Shown: positions 35,942 through 43,258 of the stretch, piece by piece | How positions within the stretch are numbered: the first letter of the stretch is position 1 | Layout: each line of letters opens with the position of its first letter | NCBI GenBank assembly: GCA_905201895.1 | Contig: CAJKPX010000007.1 | Location: 7,360-71,359, forward strand | Source: an uncultured Eubacteriales bacterium | Lineage (GTDB): Bacteria; Bacillota; Clostridia; Oscillospirales; CAG-272 | Direction: 5' to 3' | DNA: 64,000 nt | Notes under the pieces: model-generated | Databases searched by the model: none | What the model saw: only the letters and a program-made list of their open reading frames with translations | Told to the model about the DNA's origin: nothing | Translations under genes and position numbers: made by a program

Positions 35942-36645
35942 GTCTCTCCCTCCATACACTCTCTTAATGATTCCTTGATGTAATAGTCGATTTCAAGCTT
36001 CTTGCAAAGATTCTCCGCTTCTCTACCAAATTTCGCCCAGTCTATATCCGATGGATGATAGTTAAGTTTTCCAATCTTGACCTTGTTGACATAAGGCGCT
36101 ACCACACCGATAAGAGCCAGAACATTCTCGGCGTTTACCACAGGCTCAAACGATACCCATGTTTTGATGCCTATGCGGTGCGCCTCTATTAGCGAGCAGA
36201 CCAGCTCCTCCATCGAGGATGCATAAGGATTGCCTTCTCCGCCGTCAAGCGTGACTCCATACCAGTCCTCGCTATCGAGAAGATCGAACACTCGCTGGGC
36301 ATCCGCGCCGTTCTTGGTAAGGATTTGAATGTGGTTTCCTGCTTGCTTCAAAGCAAAGATGATGTCTCTAGTCGGGGATATGTTTATCGCACCTCTCGGG
36401 AATGGGTCGCAGGTAAAGCACAGATGAACCAACTTTCCTGTGATCTTCTCTCGCTTTAACTGATTTATAACCTCATCCACGATATTTTCTCTCGGTCGTA
36501 CATCCGAATGAAACTTCTCCCGCTCCCTGTGAAGAACATTCGGTGCAAAGCAGTAAAAGCATCTGTGCGGGCATCCAGTGTATATGTTGATGGCAAGATC
36601 GCCATACTCTTTAGCTTTGCCTCTCGGTTCATAAATCGGCTTCAT
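35938..36645 (-). CDS. Radical SAM protein, SPL/COG1533-like
   Basis: 235 aa. The cluster motif is TGCPHRCFYCFAP (CxxxCxxC) binding a 4Fe-4S cluster; later LCFTCDPFPRG, ILTKNGADAQ and TWVSFEPVVNAENVL are typical of the spore-photoproduct-lyase-like phage group. Substrate unknown; DNA or nucleotide modification is possible. ATG 36645 (AAGGAG upstream) overlaps the stop of the methyltransferase gene, so the two are translated together. Confidence 0.85.
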   Translation of the reverse strand: MKPIYEPRGKAKEYGDLAINIYTGCPHRCFYCFAPNVLHREREKFHSDVRPRENIVDEVINQLKREKITGKLVHLCFTCDPFPRGAINISPTRDIIFALKQAGNHIQILTKNGADAQRVFDLLDSEDWYGVTLDGGEGNPYASSMEELVCSLIEAHRIGIKTWVSFEPVVNAENVLALIGVVAPYVNKVKIGKLNYHPSDIDWAKFGREAENLCKKLEIDYYIKESLRECMEGET

Positions 36646-37136
36646 GTCTCTTTCTCCTTCATAAAGCATAGCCAATTTGTGTTCATTTTCTTTCCGGAAT
36701 GGTGACCAAACAAAGGTTGATAACCTATTGCATTAATGATTTCCGGAGTCGGAATCTGTATCTCCGACCACTTAAACACAAGCACTCCATCTGTCTTTAG
36801 AACCCTCATGCATTCGGAGAACCCTCTCACAATGTTGTCAAGCATTTCTTCTTTGGTGTCATATGTTCCGTACCTCTTTGCGATCCACGAATCCTTTAGA
36901 CCAAATCTATGAGGAGGATCAAAGACCACAAGGGAGAATGTGTTATCATCGAATGGGAGATCCGTGAAGTCCCCGACAACATCAGGGTGAATAATAGTGT
37001 GCCTTGTTCTTGGAATCTTTCCAAATGTTTCCTCATACTCAACATCTCTGCGGTCAAAGTAGATCGCAAGAGGATGCTTTTTGTTAAACCAGATTGATCT
37101 TGCGCTGCAAGTTACATCAAGTATTTTCTTTTTCAT
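36642..37136 (-). CDS. SAM-dependent methyltransferase-like protein (DPPH motif)
   Basis: 164 aa. Compact Rossmann protein with KKKILDVTCSARSIWF in place of the usual glycine-rich SAM motif, GDFTDLPFDDNTFSLVVFD, and FDPPHRFG resembling the N6-adenine catalytic DPPY. Common in Firmicutes phages. Start ATG 37136 behind AGGAGG rather than an upstream frame start at 37256. Coupled to the radical-SAM gene. Confidence 0.75.
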   Translation of the reverse strand: MKKKILDVTCSARSIWFNKKHPLAIYFDRRDVEYEETFGKIPRTRHTIIHPDVVGDFTDLPFDDNTFSLVVFDPPHRFGLKDSWIAKRYGTYDTKEEMLDNIVRGFSECMRVLKTDGVLVFKWSEIQIPTPEIINAIGYQPLFGHHSGKKMNTNWLCFMKEKET

Positions 37137-37626
37137 TTTTGTTCTCCTCCTCATATTCTTCGCAGCTTCCGAACACATTCGGCTCGCAAGACACCATGTG
37201 TTTGCAAGTCGGGCATTCTTGCGGAATGTATTTCTTTTTGAGTTCGGCAATATCATCGCGTTGTATTATAGAGCAATTATTCCAATACAAGTGTGCGTCA
37301 CACAATCTCTCAATCTCCGCAAAAATCTCCCTCGCAACCTCGGCTTTGGCTTGCTCATAGTGCATCTTGTAAGAGTTTGCCGCTCCGCGCATCGCTTCAT
37401 ATTCCACGGTCACACGCTCAACTTCTGATTTGATTTCTTTCAATCTTCCAAGTTGTTCTTTCTGCATCTCCAAAACCTCGCTCTTTGGTACAACATCGGC
37501 AGGTGGCAATTTGCTAATTTCGTCTGCTGATGCAAAAATTCCGTATGAAAAAGATAGCGGATATTTTGCTATACAAGCACCTCGCAAATGCTTTATCAAA
37601 TCTTCTCGCTTGATATATTCGTCCAT
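37117..37626 (-). CDS. 169-aa phage protein with coiled coil and C-terminal Cys motif
   Basis: Starts MDEYIKREDLIKHL, then coiled coil (LEMQKEQLGRLKEIKSEVER) and C-terminal QECPTCKHMVSCEP with CxxC..C and GSCEEY. This 'reDLI/CxxC' protein type is common in clostridial phages, function unknown. Start at 37626 chosen because AAGGCGGAG precedes it; the same frame extends upstream to 37782 but that stretch encodes another small gene in a different frame. Confidence 0.78.
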   Translation of the reverse strand: MDEYIKREDLIKHLRGACIAKYPLSFSYGIFASADEISKLPPADVVPKSEVLEMQKEQLGRLKEIKSEVERVTVEYEAMRGAANSYKMHYEQAKAEVAREIFAEIERLCDAHLYWNNCSIIQRDDIAELKKKYIPQECPTCKHMVSCEPNVFGSCEEYEEENKNEKENT

Positions 37627-37627
37627 A

Positions 37628-37774
37628 TCATTCTCCGCCTTTCTTGGCTTTCTCTGCTTCCTCGGCTTCCTTGTATGTCTTGCCGTTTCCAAGCACGCAA
37701 TAGGTACACCATGATTTGGTGTATTCACAGATAGGCATTTGGTTTTCACCTTTGATTCTCTGATAACTGCACAT
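37628..37774 (-). CDS. 48-aa Cys-containing phage protein
   Basis: MCSYQRIKGENQMPICEYTK start with SWCTYCVLGNGKTYKEAEE, ending KKGGE. AAAGGAGG lies 9 nt before ATG 37774; ATG 37738 is an alternative. The 3' end lies at the RBS of the following gene (MDEYIKRE). Reported in a different frame from the longer open frame here because of this RBS and the CxxC. Confidence 0.72.
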   Translation of the reverse strand: MCSYQRIKGENQMPICEYTKSWCTYCVLGNGKTYKEAEEAEKAKKGGE

Positions 37775-37778
37775 TCGT

Positions 37779-38006
37779 TCATTCCTCCTTTATGTCATAT
37801 ACTCTGTCAAGTGATACTTTCATCACTTTGCCGTTCGATTGAACAAAGGCATAATCGTTGAAAAGCCCCGATACAATCTCTATGAGTTGGTATCTTTTGG
37901 TTTTATAACCGCACTTTGAACAATCGGGGTGCTGATTGTAATAGTCCGTTGTGTCCGCACACATCTTACACTCTCCGTATGATGGTTTAACTTTGCAAGT
38001 TCTCAT
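37779..38006 (-). CDS. 75-aa Cys-rich phage protein
   Basis: CKVKPSYGECKMC and HPDCSKCGYKTKRY give four or more Cys-type metal ligands, then a beta-strand half (IEIVSGLFNDYAFV, GKVMKVSLDRVYDI). 4-nt overlap with the previous gene. Function unknown. Confidence 0.75.
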   Translation of the reverse strand: MRTCKVKPSYGECKMCADTTDYYNQHPDCSKCGYKTKRYQLIEIVSGLFNDYAFVQSNGKVMKVSLDRVYDIKEE

Positions 38007-38221
38007 TCCGCACCGCCTTTCTCAAAAACAACAGTAAACCTATCAGCGGGGCAAAAAGCACAATTTCCGCAATCATCAATCAAAATCAAACTGCCATCTT
38101 CTGTTATTGCAAATGTGTCTATGTCGCAGTATATAAGATGCTTCGCCCAATCTTCCGTCAATGCAATTTTCTCGCAATCGGGTTCTTTGCCTGTTTTGTT
38201 ATCAATCACAGTAAAGCTCAT
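38003..38221 (-). CDS. 72-aa phage protein with C-terminal KGGAE
   Basis: SLILIDDCGNCAFCPADRF has C-x2-C-x2-C. Ends EKGGAE, whose codons are also the ribosome-binding site (AAGGCGGTGCGGA) of the next gene. Unknown function. Confidence 0.75.
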   Translation of the reverse strand: MSFTVIDNKTGKEPDCEKIALTEDWAKHLIYCDIDTFAITEDGSLILIDDCGNCAFCPADRFTVVFEKGGAE

Positions 38222-38409
38222 TCCGCACCGCCTTTCATTTCTGAAAGCATTTGTTTTTCAACAGTTTCTGCAATTTCTCGGGCTAACTTCAAGGCGCATT
38301 TACGGCATAAGCAAATAGCGGTATTTTGGTATGTTTTCTTGAACATCTTTTTTTCTTTGACCGCAAAACCGCAATCGCAACAAAGCATATAATTTCCTCG
38401 TTGTTTCAT
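38218..38409 (-). CDS. 63-aa Cys4 phage protein with C-terminal KGGAE
   Basis: YMLCCDCGFAVKEKK and AICLCRKCALKLARE form two CxxC knuckles (zinc-ribbon type). Start ATG 38409 overlaps the previous stop (ATGA). Ends EMKGGAE, again overlapping the next gene's RBS. Confidence 0.77.
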   Translation of the reverse strand: MKQRGNYMLCCDCGFAVKEKKMFKKTYQNTAICLCRKCALKLAREIAETVEKQMLSEMKGGAE

Positions 38410-38696
38410 TCCGCACCGCCTTTCATCTTCGGTGGTTCGGGAATAGACATCCAATGGGTGATAGTTCCTTCGCCGAAACCGTCAATCTTGTTATAATAAA
38501 GAATGCACACCAAACTTTGACCTTCGATATTACAATGTGTTAAATATCTTCCGTTCCGTTCAGGCAACCTCTCCTCAACGCTGATCCACTTGTTGCTTGG
38601 AATCGAGCCGGATCGGCGCATTGCAAGCTCGCACATAGAACACATATCCTCCCTTTTGCAAGATAGGCACGGATTAAATGCAATTATATTTCCCAT
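38406..38696 (-). CDS. DUF551-domain phage protein
   Basis: 96 aa. N-terminal Cys cluster (PCLSCKREDMCSMCE), then the DUF551 signature KWISVEERLPERNGRYL ... ITHWMSIPEPPK. Function of DUF551 is unknown; frequent in tiny-gene early operons of phages. Ends MKGGAE. Confidence 0.88.
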   Translation of the reverse strand: MGNIIAFNPCLSCKREDMCSMCELAMRRSGSIPSNKWISVEERLPERNGRYLTHCNIEGQSLVCILYYNKIDGFGEGTITHWMSIPEPPKMKGGAE

Positions 38697-38815
38697 TACT
38701 CCGAACCGCCTTTCATCTGCTCTTTGAGTTCCTTGACAATATTCTCAAATAATTCTTTAGTGTAAGTAAGGTATTTCCATTCCACATATAACTCCATCGC
38801 ATTTTCGTATATCAT
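38696..38815 (-). CDS. 39-aa phage protein ending KGGSE
   Basis: MIYENAMELYVEWKYLTYT then a helix ENIVKELKEQ. ATG 38815 overlaps the TAA of the upstream gene by 1 nt (TAATG). Unknown. Confidence 0.68.
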   Translation of the reverse strand: MIYENAMELYVEWKYLTYTKELFENIVKELKEQMKGGSE

Positions 38816-39141
38816 TACTCCGCTCCTTTCATTTTTGCTCCGCAGTTGGGGCAGAATTTGTATCCGTATGGTCGAACGTCTTTGTAAAAGTAACCGCATC
38901 CTTTCACCTTACAAATATGCGAATAAAAATTAAACGTATCTGCGCCGGCATTGCAGAGCGTCGTTTCCCACTCTCCCTCGACTTGCTTGCGGTAGCCATC
39001 GTCAAACAACTCTCTTGCCATGCCCTCGGAATTTACACCAATAAAACCTCCGTTGATAATATCCACCACACTGTTGTGCATTATGGCTTCGCCTATGTCT
39101 TTATCCATCTCCTCGATGGCTTGCTTTTCATTCTCTTTCAT
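38815..39141 (-). CDS. 108-aa zinc-ribbon phage protein
   Basis: Helical N-terminus, then CKVKGCGYFYKD and the closing KFCPNCGAKMKGAE: a two-knuckle zinc ribbon. This layout is common in clostridial phages. Likely soluble; function unknown. Confidence 0.8.
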   Translation of the reverse strand: MKENEKQAIEEMDKDIGEAIMHNSVVDIINGGFIGVNSEGMARELFDDGYRKQVEGEWETTLCNAGADTFNFYSHICKVKGCGYFYKDVRPYGYKFCPNCGAKMKGAE

Positions 39142-39153
39142 CGTTTGCTCCTT

Positions 39154-39453
39154 TCATTTCCACTCTTTCATAGAGTCCATAATCGCCTGGTAATTCTCTC
39201 GCACCTCTCTTGGAGTCATTTTTCTGACTTCTTCGGGAGAGAAATGCTTCTTGCTTTCCCCGTTCACCAGCACAACCATCACGTTGTCACAAGCAATGAC
39301 GCGCTTTACGTGCATTCGGTTGATCGGATCGTCACGCTTGATCCCTCTGACTGTGCCTTCGTATAGGCGCATTCTGTTTATGCGCCGGTTTTCATCTTCA
39401 ATGATGATCTCTTCGTCCCTATCCATCGCGTGGATAAGCTGTGATACTCTCAT
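39154..39453 (-). CDS. 99-aa phage protein
   Basis: MRVSQLIHAMDRDEEIIIED and beta-rich RRINRMRLYEGTVRG, VMVVLVNGESKKHFSPEEV. No motif recognised. 4-nt overlap with the AP2-like gene. Confidence 0.72.
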   Translation of the reverse strand: MRVSQLIHAMDRDEEIIIEDENRRINRMRLYEGTVRGIKRDDPINRMHVKRVIACDNVMVVLVNGESKKHFSPEEVRKMTPREVRENYQAIMDSMKEWK

Positions 39454-39917
39454 AACTTGCTCCTTTCCTTATCCCTCTTGGCTTCAATCAGCGGCAAAAA
39501 GTATTTCTTTTCGGCATCCTCGCGGGCTTGAATCGCCTCGCGAATATCGTGATAGCTGCCGAGGTATATGCATTTCTTTTGAACGTAGATAATAGCCTTC
39601 CAAACGCCTTTGTGCTTCTCCCAATACACGCCTTTGTGACCGCTTTTATTATTTTTTTGCGGATTTTGTCTTTCGATGATTTGAAAGTTTGTGCGAAACG
39701 CAGCGTTGGTCTCGATCCGCTCTTTTGAGTTTTCGACAATGATGTCCAGCGCACGCTCGCGCCGAAGGCATCCGCAGCTTTTCGACCTGCCGCATCTGAT
39801 GGAACCGGCTTTGACGTTCCGCACGGTGCCGCAATCGCAACGGCACTCGTAGTAGAGAAACCGCCCCTTGCGAAACTCGCCCAGGATCGTCCACCTTCCT
39901 GCCTTTTGACCGATCAT
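39450..39917 (-). CDS. AP2-domain-like DNA-binding phage protein
   Basis: 155 aa. MIGQKAGRWTILGEFRKGRF and CRCDCGTVRNVKAGSIRCGR then SKSCGCLRRE form a Cys-rich N-terminal part; the C-terminal NKSGHKGVYWEKHKGVWKAI is the AP2/ERF-like strand region found in phage HNH-associated and homing-type proteins. No HNH catalytic triad is seen. ATG 39917 overlaps the preceding stop by 4 nt; ATG 39926 is an alternative. Confidence 0.75.
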   Translation of the reverse strand: MIGQKAGRWTILGEFRKGRFLYYECRCDCGTVRNVKAGSIRCGRSKSCGCLRRERALDIIVENSKERIETNAAFRTNFQIIERQNPQKNNKSGHKGVYWEKHKGVWKAIIYVQKKCIYLGSYHDIREAIQAREDAEKKYFLPLIEAKRDKERSKL

Positions 39918-40030
39918 TGTTTCCATTTCCGATTCTTCAATGCCAGAAGGGAGTCCCTTTTCGGATAGCAAACCTTCGGGCAGTTTCCTTTCTTCCTGCA
40001 TTTTGCGCAGGGATTTTGTGGTTGGCTCAT
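39914..40030 (-). CDS. 38-aa Cys-rich phage micro-protein
   Basis: NPCAKCRKKGNCPKVCYPKR: Cys at a C-x2-C-x5-C-x3-C spacing, basic tail. AGGAGG lies 5-6 nt before the ATG (40030). In a different frame from the longer open frame covering this stretch; the RBS and ATGA coupling to the next gene support it. Confidence 0.72.
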   Translation of the reverse strand: MSQPQNPCAKCRKKGNCPKVCYPKRDSLLALKNRKWKQ

Positions 40031-40038
40031 GCTTCCTC

Positions 40039-41054
40039 CTAAAACTTCATTTTCAACTGCAAGGGCGTGTCTGCAAGGTAGCCCCACTTCCATGGATCTT
40101 CTGGCGAGATCAAACCTTCATCCTCCATGGCAAACCGCGCGTCAAAGTCGTGTACGGTTCTTCCGTCCGGCTTGAACGATACGGGGCTATCCAAATCCCA
40201 CTTGAGAAGCAACGCCCACAGATCGGGGTAATTCTTTCGCAGCAGACGCAACTGACCAACGCTTTGATTATGACAAAACCAGCAGCCGTCTCGCGTTGCC
40301 GTGGTGTAAACGGGAGATAGCAGGTTTTGATAGCCCGAAATCAGACCACACAAATCCTCATCCCATCCGATCTCCACCAAAGGAAGGACAATGTTCGGCC
40401 TGCCGATATGCTTTGCAATGCGCTTCGTCTCGTCCGCCGCAATGCCGAGATACTGAATGATATTTATTTTGCGCCCCTCATTCTTGGGGCTTTCGGAAAA
40501 GATGTTTTGCATCTTCAACCTGCTTTGACACCAATTGCCCGCTCGAAATGGGAATCCGTACATCGTCCCATTCCTTTTTCCGCTCGAAAATAGACTGTAG
40601 AATATATCTTCGTATGTCAACTTTCTCGAATTTGAGCTTCTTGCACCAAGATCCTTTAACGCATGGGAATCCTTTGAGGTTTCCGACCCACCTACCTCCC
40701 GAAACCGTTCGGTAGAACATGGATTCGTAGCATTCACGCCGCACTTTGTGCTCTCTCTCTCTCTACTTGAACATTTTGTGAAGTCTTCTGCGTGGCGCAG
40801 ATATGCTCAACCTCGATGCCGTAAAGCTCCTTGATGGTCTGATCGGCTTCTTTCTTCCACTCCCACATCGGTGGCAGATCGGCAGGAATATCCTGCGTTG
40901 CCCAGACATCCGATGTCACTATGCGGTGCAAAGGCAAGCCAAGCAGCTTGATCGCTCGGAGCATTGCAAGGCTATCCTTGCCGTGCGAAATGCAAGCCAC
41001 ACAAATCGTGTTTGGATCGTAAAGAGTGTCATAAATCTCTTGTACCCAAGCCAT
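40039..41054 (-). pseudogene. PAPS-reductase-like (DndC-type fold) gene broken by two frame changes
   Basis: The gene begins at 41054 (AAGGAG upstream) with DPNTICVACISHGKDSLAML, the PP-loop of adenylyl-sulfate-reductase-like proteins. That frame stops at 40734 just after a GA tract. A second frame (to 40478) carries CYESMFYRTVSGGRWVG and GFPCVKGSWCKKLK; the third (to 40039) carries TYEDIFYSLFSSGKRNG, GFPFRAGNWCQSRLK, YLGIAADETKR and GCWFCHNQ. So one protein is split over three frames and one stretch of about 35 codons looks duplicated. Either a decayed gene, assembly error or programmed slippage. An overlapping CENCNNKKG start at 41101 is ATGA-coupled to the next gene upstream. Confidence 0.7.
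40751..40764 (-). repeat. (GA)n tract at the first frame change
   Basis: On the minus strand GAGAGAGAGAGAGA, seven GA units in the PAPS-reductase-like gene. One added GA would put the upstream frame into the CYESMFY frame. Consistent with slippage. Confidence 0.8.
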
Positions 41055-41097
41055 TCCATTTCTCCTTTTTTGTTATTGCAGTTCTCGCAGGTTGAGG

Positions 41098-41760
41098 TCA
41101 TTTTTCCACATTTGATTCCGATAGAGGTTTTCCGCTCTCCACGATGACCAGCTTGAAATCTCCCGATTGATAGATCACCTTCCCGATGTTATCCTTGAAG
41201 GTCGCGTTTTCGGAAAGAATCAAAGAAGATTGCTTTTTCCAATCAGAATAAAGAGAATTGAAAATAATCGCAGAGCCCCAAGCCTTCACGGATGCAGAGT
41301 CCCAAGCCTTCACGGATGCAGAGCCCCAAGCCTTCACGGATGCAGAGTCCCAAGCCTCCACGGATGCAGAGCCCCAAGCCTCCACGGATGCAGAGCCACT
41401 TATTTCAACGTCCTTGCAATCCTTGATGTAGTATTTCGTGCCGGTTTTCAGTCTCAATCCGTTTACGCCAACAAAGATATGAGACTTTGCCCATTCCTTC
41501 ACCGCCTCAACTGCCATCGGCTTGTATTCCTCGTCGGAATACCATTCCGGACGAATATCCTGATCGACACATAGATTCCACGTGTCAATATCAGAGAAAG
41601 GGTCTCCGTACTCCGGAGAAAGCTCAAGCCGAACAAACTTTTTTGAAGCACCGAGATAATCATCCTCGATCCCCAGCTCCTTCAACATATCCGAGTGGCT
41701 ATCTGCATCAGCCATATAAATACGCCCCTTCAGAGCGATCATAGATTTCAATTTACACAT
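41098..41760 (-). CDS. 220-aa phage protein with octapeptide repeats
   Basis: An N-terminal domain (GIEDDYLGASKKFVRLEL, GDPFSDIDTWNLCVD), then repeats SASVEAWG / SASVEAWD / SASVKAWG ... about five copies, and a C-terminal beta-rich part. Repeats of this type form short beta-helical rods in phage proteins of gut Firmicutes. Start ATG 41760 behind GGAGG. Function unknown; the repeat region is likely variable in length. Confidence 0.77.
   Translation of the reverse strand: MCKLKSMIALKGRIYMADADSHSDMLKELGIEDDYLGASKKFVRLELSPEYGDPFSDIDTWNLCVDQDIRPEWYSDEEYKPMAVEAVKEWAKSHIFVGVNGLRLKTGTKYYIKDCKDVEISGSASVEAWGSASVEAWDSASVKAWGSASVKAWDSASVKAWGSAIIFNSLYSDWKKQSSLILSENATFKDNIGKVIYQSGDFKLVIVESGKPLSESNVEK
41270..41397 (-). 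repeat. 24-bp tandem repeat, about 5.3 copies
   Basis: GCAGAG starts at 41270, 41294, 41318, 41342, 41366 and 41390, exactly 24 bp apart; units differ at one or two bases (CCC/TCC, TTC/TCC). Encodes the octapeptide of the 220-aa protein. Confidence 0.95.
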
Positions 41761-41777
41761 TTTTCAAATCCTCCATA

Positions 41778-42503
41778 TCAATAATCAATATTGCGCACCC
41801 ATGCATCTGCTGCCGATCTCCAATCCGGCAAGCAATCCCAACCGCGATTATCATTGTATCGCGCCCACTTGAATGCCTCTTTGCCTGCGCGATCCTCTCC
41901 GATTTTATCGGAGAAGTATTCTACAATATCGAGATCGGATGGCTTCACATGAGCGCCATCTGTTGTTGTAGTAAAAGACTCTTTTTTACTTTTATTTACT
42001 TTACTTTTACTTTGTGTACCAAATTCCGTATTAACCTCGGTTTCTTCCTTATTAACCTCGGTTTCTTCTGAATTAACCTTATTTTTAGCAATAACAAGGT
42101 CGACGTCCACCAAACAATGCACGTCCATGTCTATCTTCCGTTTTGCCTTGTATGCGCTCAACACATACTGCTCTTGGAGTGCTACGCCGGAAATAATACC
42201 TCGTTCGAACAATCCTTCTGCGAGGATTCCTCGTCCTACTAAATAGTTTATTGTCTCGGCTACGCCGGTCGCGGTGGCACGTAATTGTGCGCAAGCTATC
42301 TCCTCGGCAATGTCCATAGAAAGCTCCTCCAAGTCATCGAATTGGTAGTAATAGCCGTTCTTATAGACTCTGCACAACAGGTTCAGATATGTCAGTACGC
42401 CAATCGTGCCGTGCGCCCTCCGTAAGTTTTTGATTTTTTTATTCGTGAAGAAATCGGTGTCAAGTGGGAAGTAATCGAGTCCTGCCTTGAGCGGTCTCGG
42501 CAT
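41778..42503 (-). CDS. Phage replication initiator-like protein (DUF4373/Lin1244 N-terminal domain)
   Basis: 241 aa. N-terminus MPRPLKAGLDYFPLDTDFF, RRAHGTIGVLTYLNLLCRVY is the Lin1244/Lin1753-type winged-helix domain used by phage replisome organisers. A Glu/Val/Asn-rich linker (KVNSEETEVNKEETEV, a short tandem repeat) and a C-terminal DnaD-like segment (FKWARYNDNRGWDCLPDW). Likely loads the host helicase at the phage origin. Start ATG 42503; the frame runs further upstream without RBS. Confidence 0.83.
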   Translation of the reverse strand: MPRPLKAGLDYFPLDTDFFTNKKIKNLRRAHGTIGVLTYLNLLCRVYKNGYYYQFDDLEELSMDIAEEIACAQLRATATGVAETINYLVGRGILAEGLFERGIISGVALQEQYVLSAYKAKRKIDMDVHCLVDVDLVIAKNKVNSEETEVNKEETEVNTEFGTQSKSKVNKSKKESFTTTTDGAHVKPSDLDIVEYFSDKIGEDRAGKEAFKWARYNDNRGWDCLPDWRSAADAWVRNIDY

Positions 42504-42505
42504 TA

Positions 42506-42919
42506 CTAAACCTCCTTGATGATGATGTTGTGAATATGAAGCATGAGCTTCTTTTTGATTCGATATGCTTCCGTACGTGTGGCAGGGGATTTGGTGTCCT
42601 CCACGATCGTTCTGCCGTATTTGTCGGTGTACACGAAGTCGGCATAGTATGCGCACTCCTTTTCAAGGAGTTTTCCCTTTGTGATGCCGCCGCGAACGCC
42701 TCTGATATCGGGCTCTCGTTGGGTTGGAATCAAGACGAATTTAACTTGCCTTTGCAGGTCGGAGATTTGCCCTGCCTTTTGGAGCAGGGCAAGCTCCGCA
42801 TATCTCTGCGCTTCGTGCATGGAGTCAAACGTGATGCCGTCTACAGTGGTCTTTCGTGCGTGATATTTTCCATCACGATTCCCAAAGGAAATACATGGAA
42901 TAGTGTGTCTTCTCGCCAT
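42506..42919 (-). CDS. DUF1064-domain nuclease-like protein (copy 1)
   Basis: 137 aa. Signature FDSMHEAQRYAELALLQKAG, DLQRQVKFVLIP, YYADFVYTDKYG, IVEDTKSPATRT: the DUF1064 fold, related to PD-(D/E)xK/Holliday-resolvase-like nucleases (E..D..E/K pattern). Probably a replication/recombination endonuclease. Start ATG 42919 behind GGAGGGAG. A diverged paralogue lies at 47982-48374. Confidence 0.87.
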   Translation of the reverse strand: MARRHTIPCISFGNRDGKYHARKTTVDGITFDSMHEAQRYAELALLQKAGQISDLQRQVKFVLIPTQREPDIRGVRGGITKGKLLEKECAYYADFVYTDKYGRTIVEDTKSPATRTEAYRIKKKLMLHIHNIIIKEV

Positions 42920-43085
42920 ATCTGTTGACTCCCTCCACAAGCTCTCCGTGGATGTCATATCCCATTCTGCGGAGATCCGCGATGCGGCTTGCGAGCCGCA
43001 TGATTCCGTATTCGGACATTGCGATCACCGGTGTGATGCCGCCCTGCTCCCTGAGATGCCGAAGCACCTTCTGATTCTGTGTCAT
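42873..43085 (-). CDS. Winged-HTH protein (HTH_39-like)
   Basis: 70 aa: KVLRHLREQGGITPVIAMSE, YGIMRLASRIADLRRMGYDI is the helix-turn-helix signature. DNA-binding role in early operon, partner unknown. Its 3' end overlaps the DUF1064 start by 47 nt. Confidence 0.83.
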   Translation of the reverse strand: MTQNQKVLRHLREQGGITPVIAMSEYGIMRLASRIADLRRMGYDIHGELVEGVNRYGEKTHYSMYFLWES

Positions 43086-43094
43086 GCCGTCCTC

Positions 43095-43220
43095 CTATTC
43101 CTTGTAATACACAAATATGGTGTTCGTGGTCTTTCCGTCTTTCCGTTCCTTGCCGATACGGACCGTGTACCCAAATTTGAAGAGGAGGGATGCGAGAGCT
43201 AAACGGTCCGTATCATTCAC
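43095..43220 (-). CDS. 41-aa basic phage micro-protein (GTG start)
   Basis: MNDTDRLALASLLFKFGYTV, then basic RIGKERKDGKTTNTIFVYYK. GTG 43220 with AGAGGGA 7 nt upstream; no ATG in frame. Short gene filling the gap between HTH_39 and SSB-like genes. Unknown function. Confidence 0.6.
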   Translation of the reverse strand: MNDTDRLALASLLFKFGYTVRIGKERKDGKTTNTIFVYYKE

Positions 43221-43258
43221 CTTGGCATCCCTCTGCGCCGTAATCTTGCGCTATTCCA

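Noticed and set aside
37117..37782. Longer start of the 169-aa protein at 37782
   Set aside because: The extra 52 residues are basic low complexity without RBS; a 48-aa Cys protein with RBS lies there in another frame, and AAGGCGGAG precedes the MDEYIKRE start.
41270..41397. 24-bp repeats as a CRISPR array
   Set aside because: The repeats are contiguous with no spacers and are in frame inside a gene; no cas genes in the window.
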